DNA of 64,000 nucleotides from Chitinophaga sp. Ak27. Its GTDB lineage: Bacteria > Bacteroidota > Bacteroidia > Chitinophagales > Chitinophagaceae. Location of the stretch: assembly GCF_012726295.1 (NCBI RefSeq), contig NZ_JABAOB010000001.1, positions 372,001 to 436,000 of the forward strand, given 5' to 3'. The notes under the pieces are model-generated. The model was given only the letters and a program-made list of their open reading frames with translations, made no database searches and was not told the origin of the DNA. The translations under genes and the position numbers were made by a program. Shown piece by piece: positions 63,999 through 64,000 of this stretch. Numbering within the stretch: the first letter of the stretch is position 1; the number at the start of each line of letters is the position of its first letter.

Positions 63999-64000
63999 AT

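Overview
The window reads as a chromosomal segment of a Bacteroidota bacterium, most likely Chitinophagaceae (Chitinophaga-like). Supporting signs are a SusC/SusD pair under an ECF sigma/FecR switch, a giant PKD protein with a type IX secretion (type B) tail, LytTR two-component genes, promoters of the TAnnTTTG type, and many genes with no Shine-Dalgarno sequence. No species can be named from sequence alone.

Layout. 1-9,000: ordinary housekeeping and transport genes (pirin, CNNM/CorC-type protein, TauE/SafE exporter, DAACS symporter), a cystathionine gamma-synthase/lyase-type gene behind a clear SAM-I riboswitch with its own terminator, an NAD(P)-binding reductase and a DUF218 protein. 9,000-17,400: a hybrid histidine kinase followed by a SMUG2-like DNA glycosylase, several small unknown genes, and a LytTR regulator overlapping its TPR-type sensor kinase. 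17,400-22,250: late corrinoid genes (cbiB, a cobD/cobC-type aminotransferase, cobQ/cbiP, and divergent cobB/cbiA). 22,300-29,050: M1 peptidase, HdeD-like protein, fatty-acid desaturase, aldo/keto reductase and Old Yellow Enzyme; three copies of one AAAGC-rich inverted-repeat family lie between these genes. 29,150-42,000: a 1628-residue PKD adhesin-like protein, a phytanoyl-CoA dioxygenase-like protein, and a sigma/FecR/SusC/SusD locus.

42,500-56,000: a visibly A+T-richer mobile island next to tRNA-Pro(GGG). A large serine recombinase gene runs antisense through the tRNA terminator and into the tRNA. The island carries a mobilization set (primase-like Toprim protein, MobC, relaxase, coiled-coil membrane protein) with a strong oriT candidate. 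Its cargo looks like conflict genes: an XRE/ImmA protease with a DUF4411 PIN protein, a lone nuclease with a FokI-type catalytic domain, and an overlapping pair whose first member resembles a BECR-type RNase toxin. The right side holds a dead tyrosine integrase with a nonsense codon and lost catalytic residues.

56,260-64,000: a tight minus-strand operon for sugar-acid or glycan use: MFS sugar porter (cut by the window end), M24-fold hydrolase, SDR dehydrogenase, cupin, RraA-like aldolase, mannonate dehydratase and a secreted GH38-like/DUF5054 protein. The most novel-looking material is the island cargo (FokI-type nuclease; BECR-like pair), the intergenic inverted-repeat family, and the unusual sugar-acid operon.
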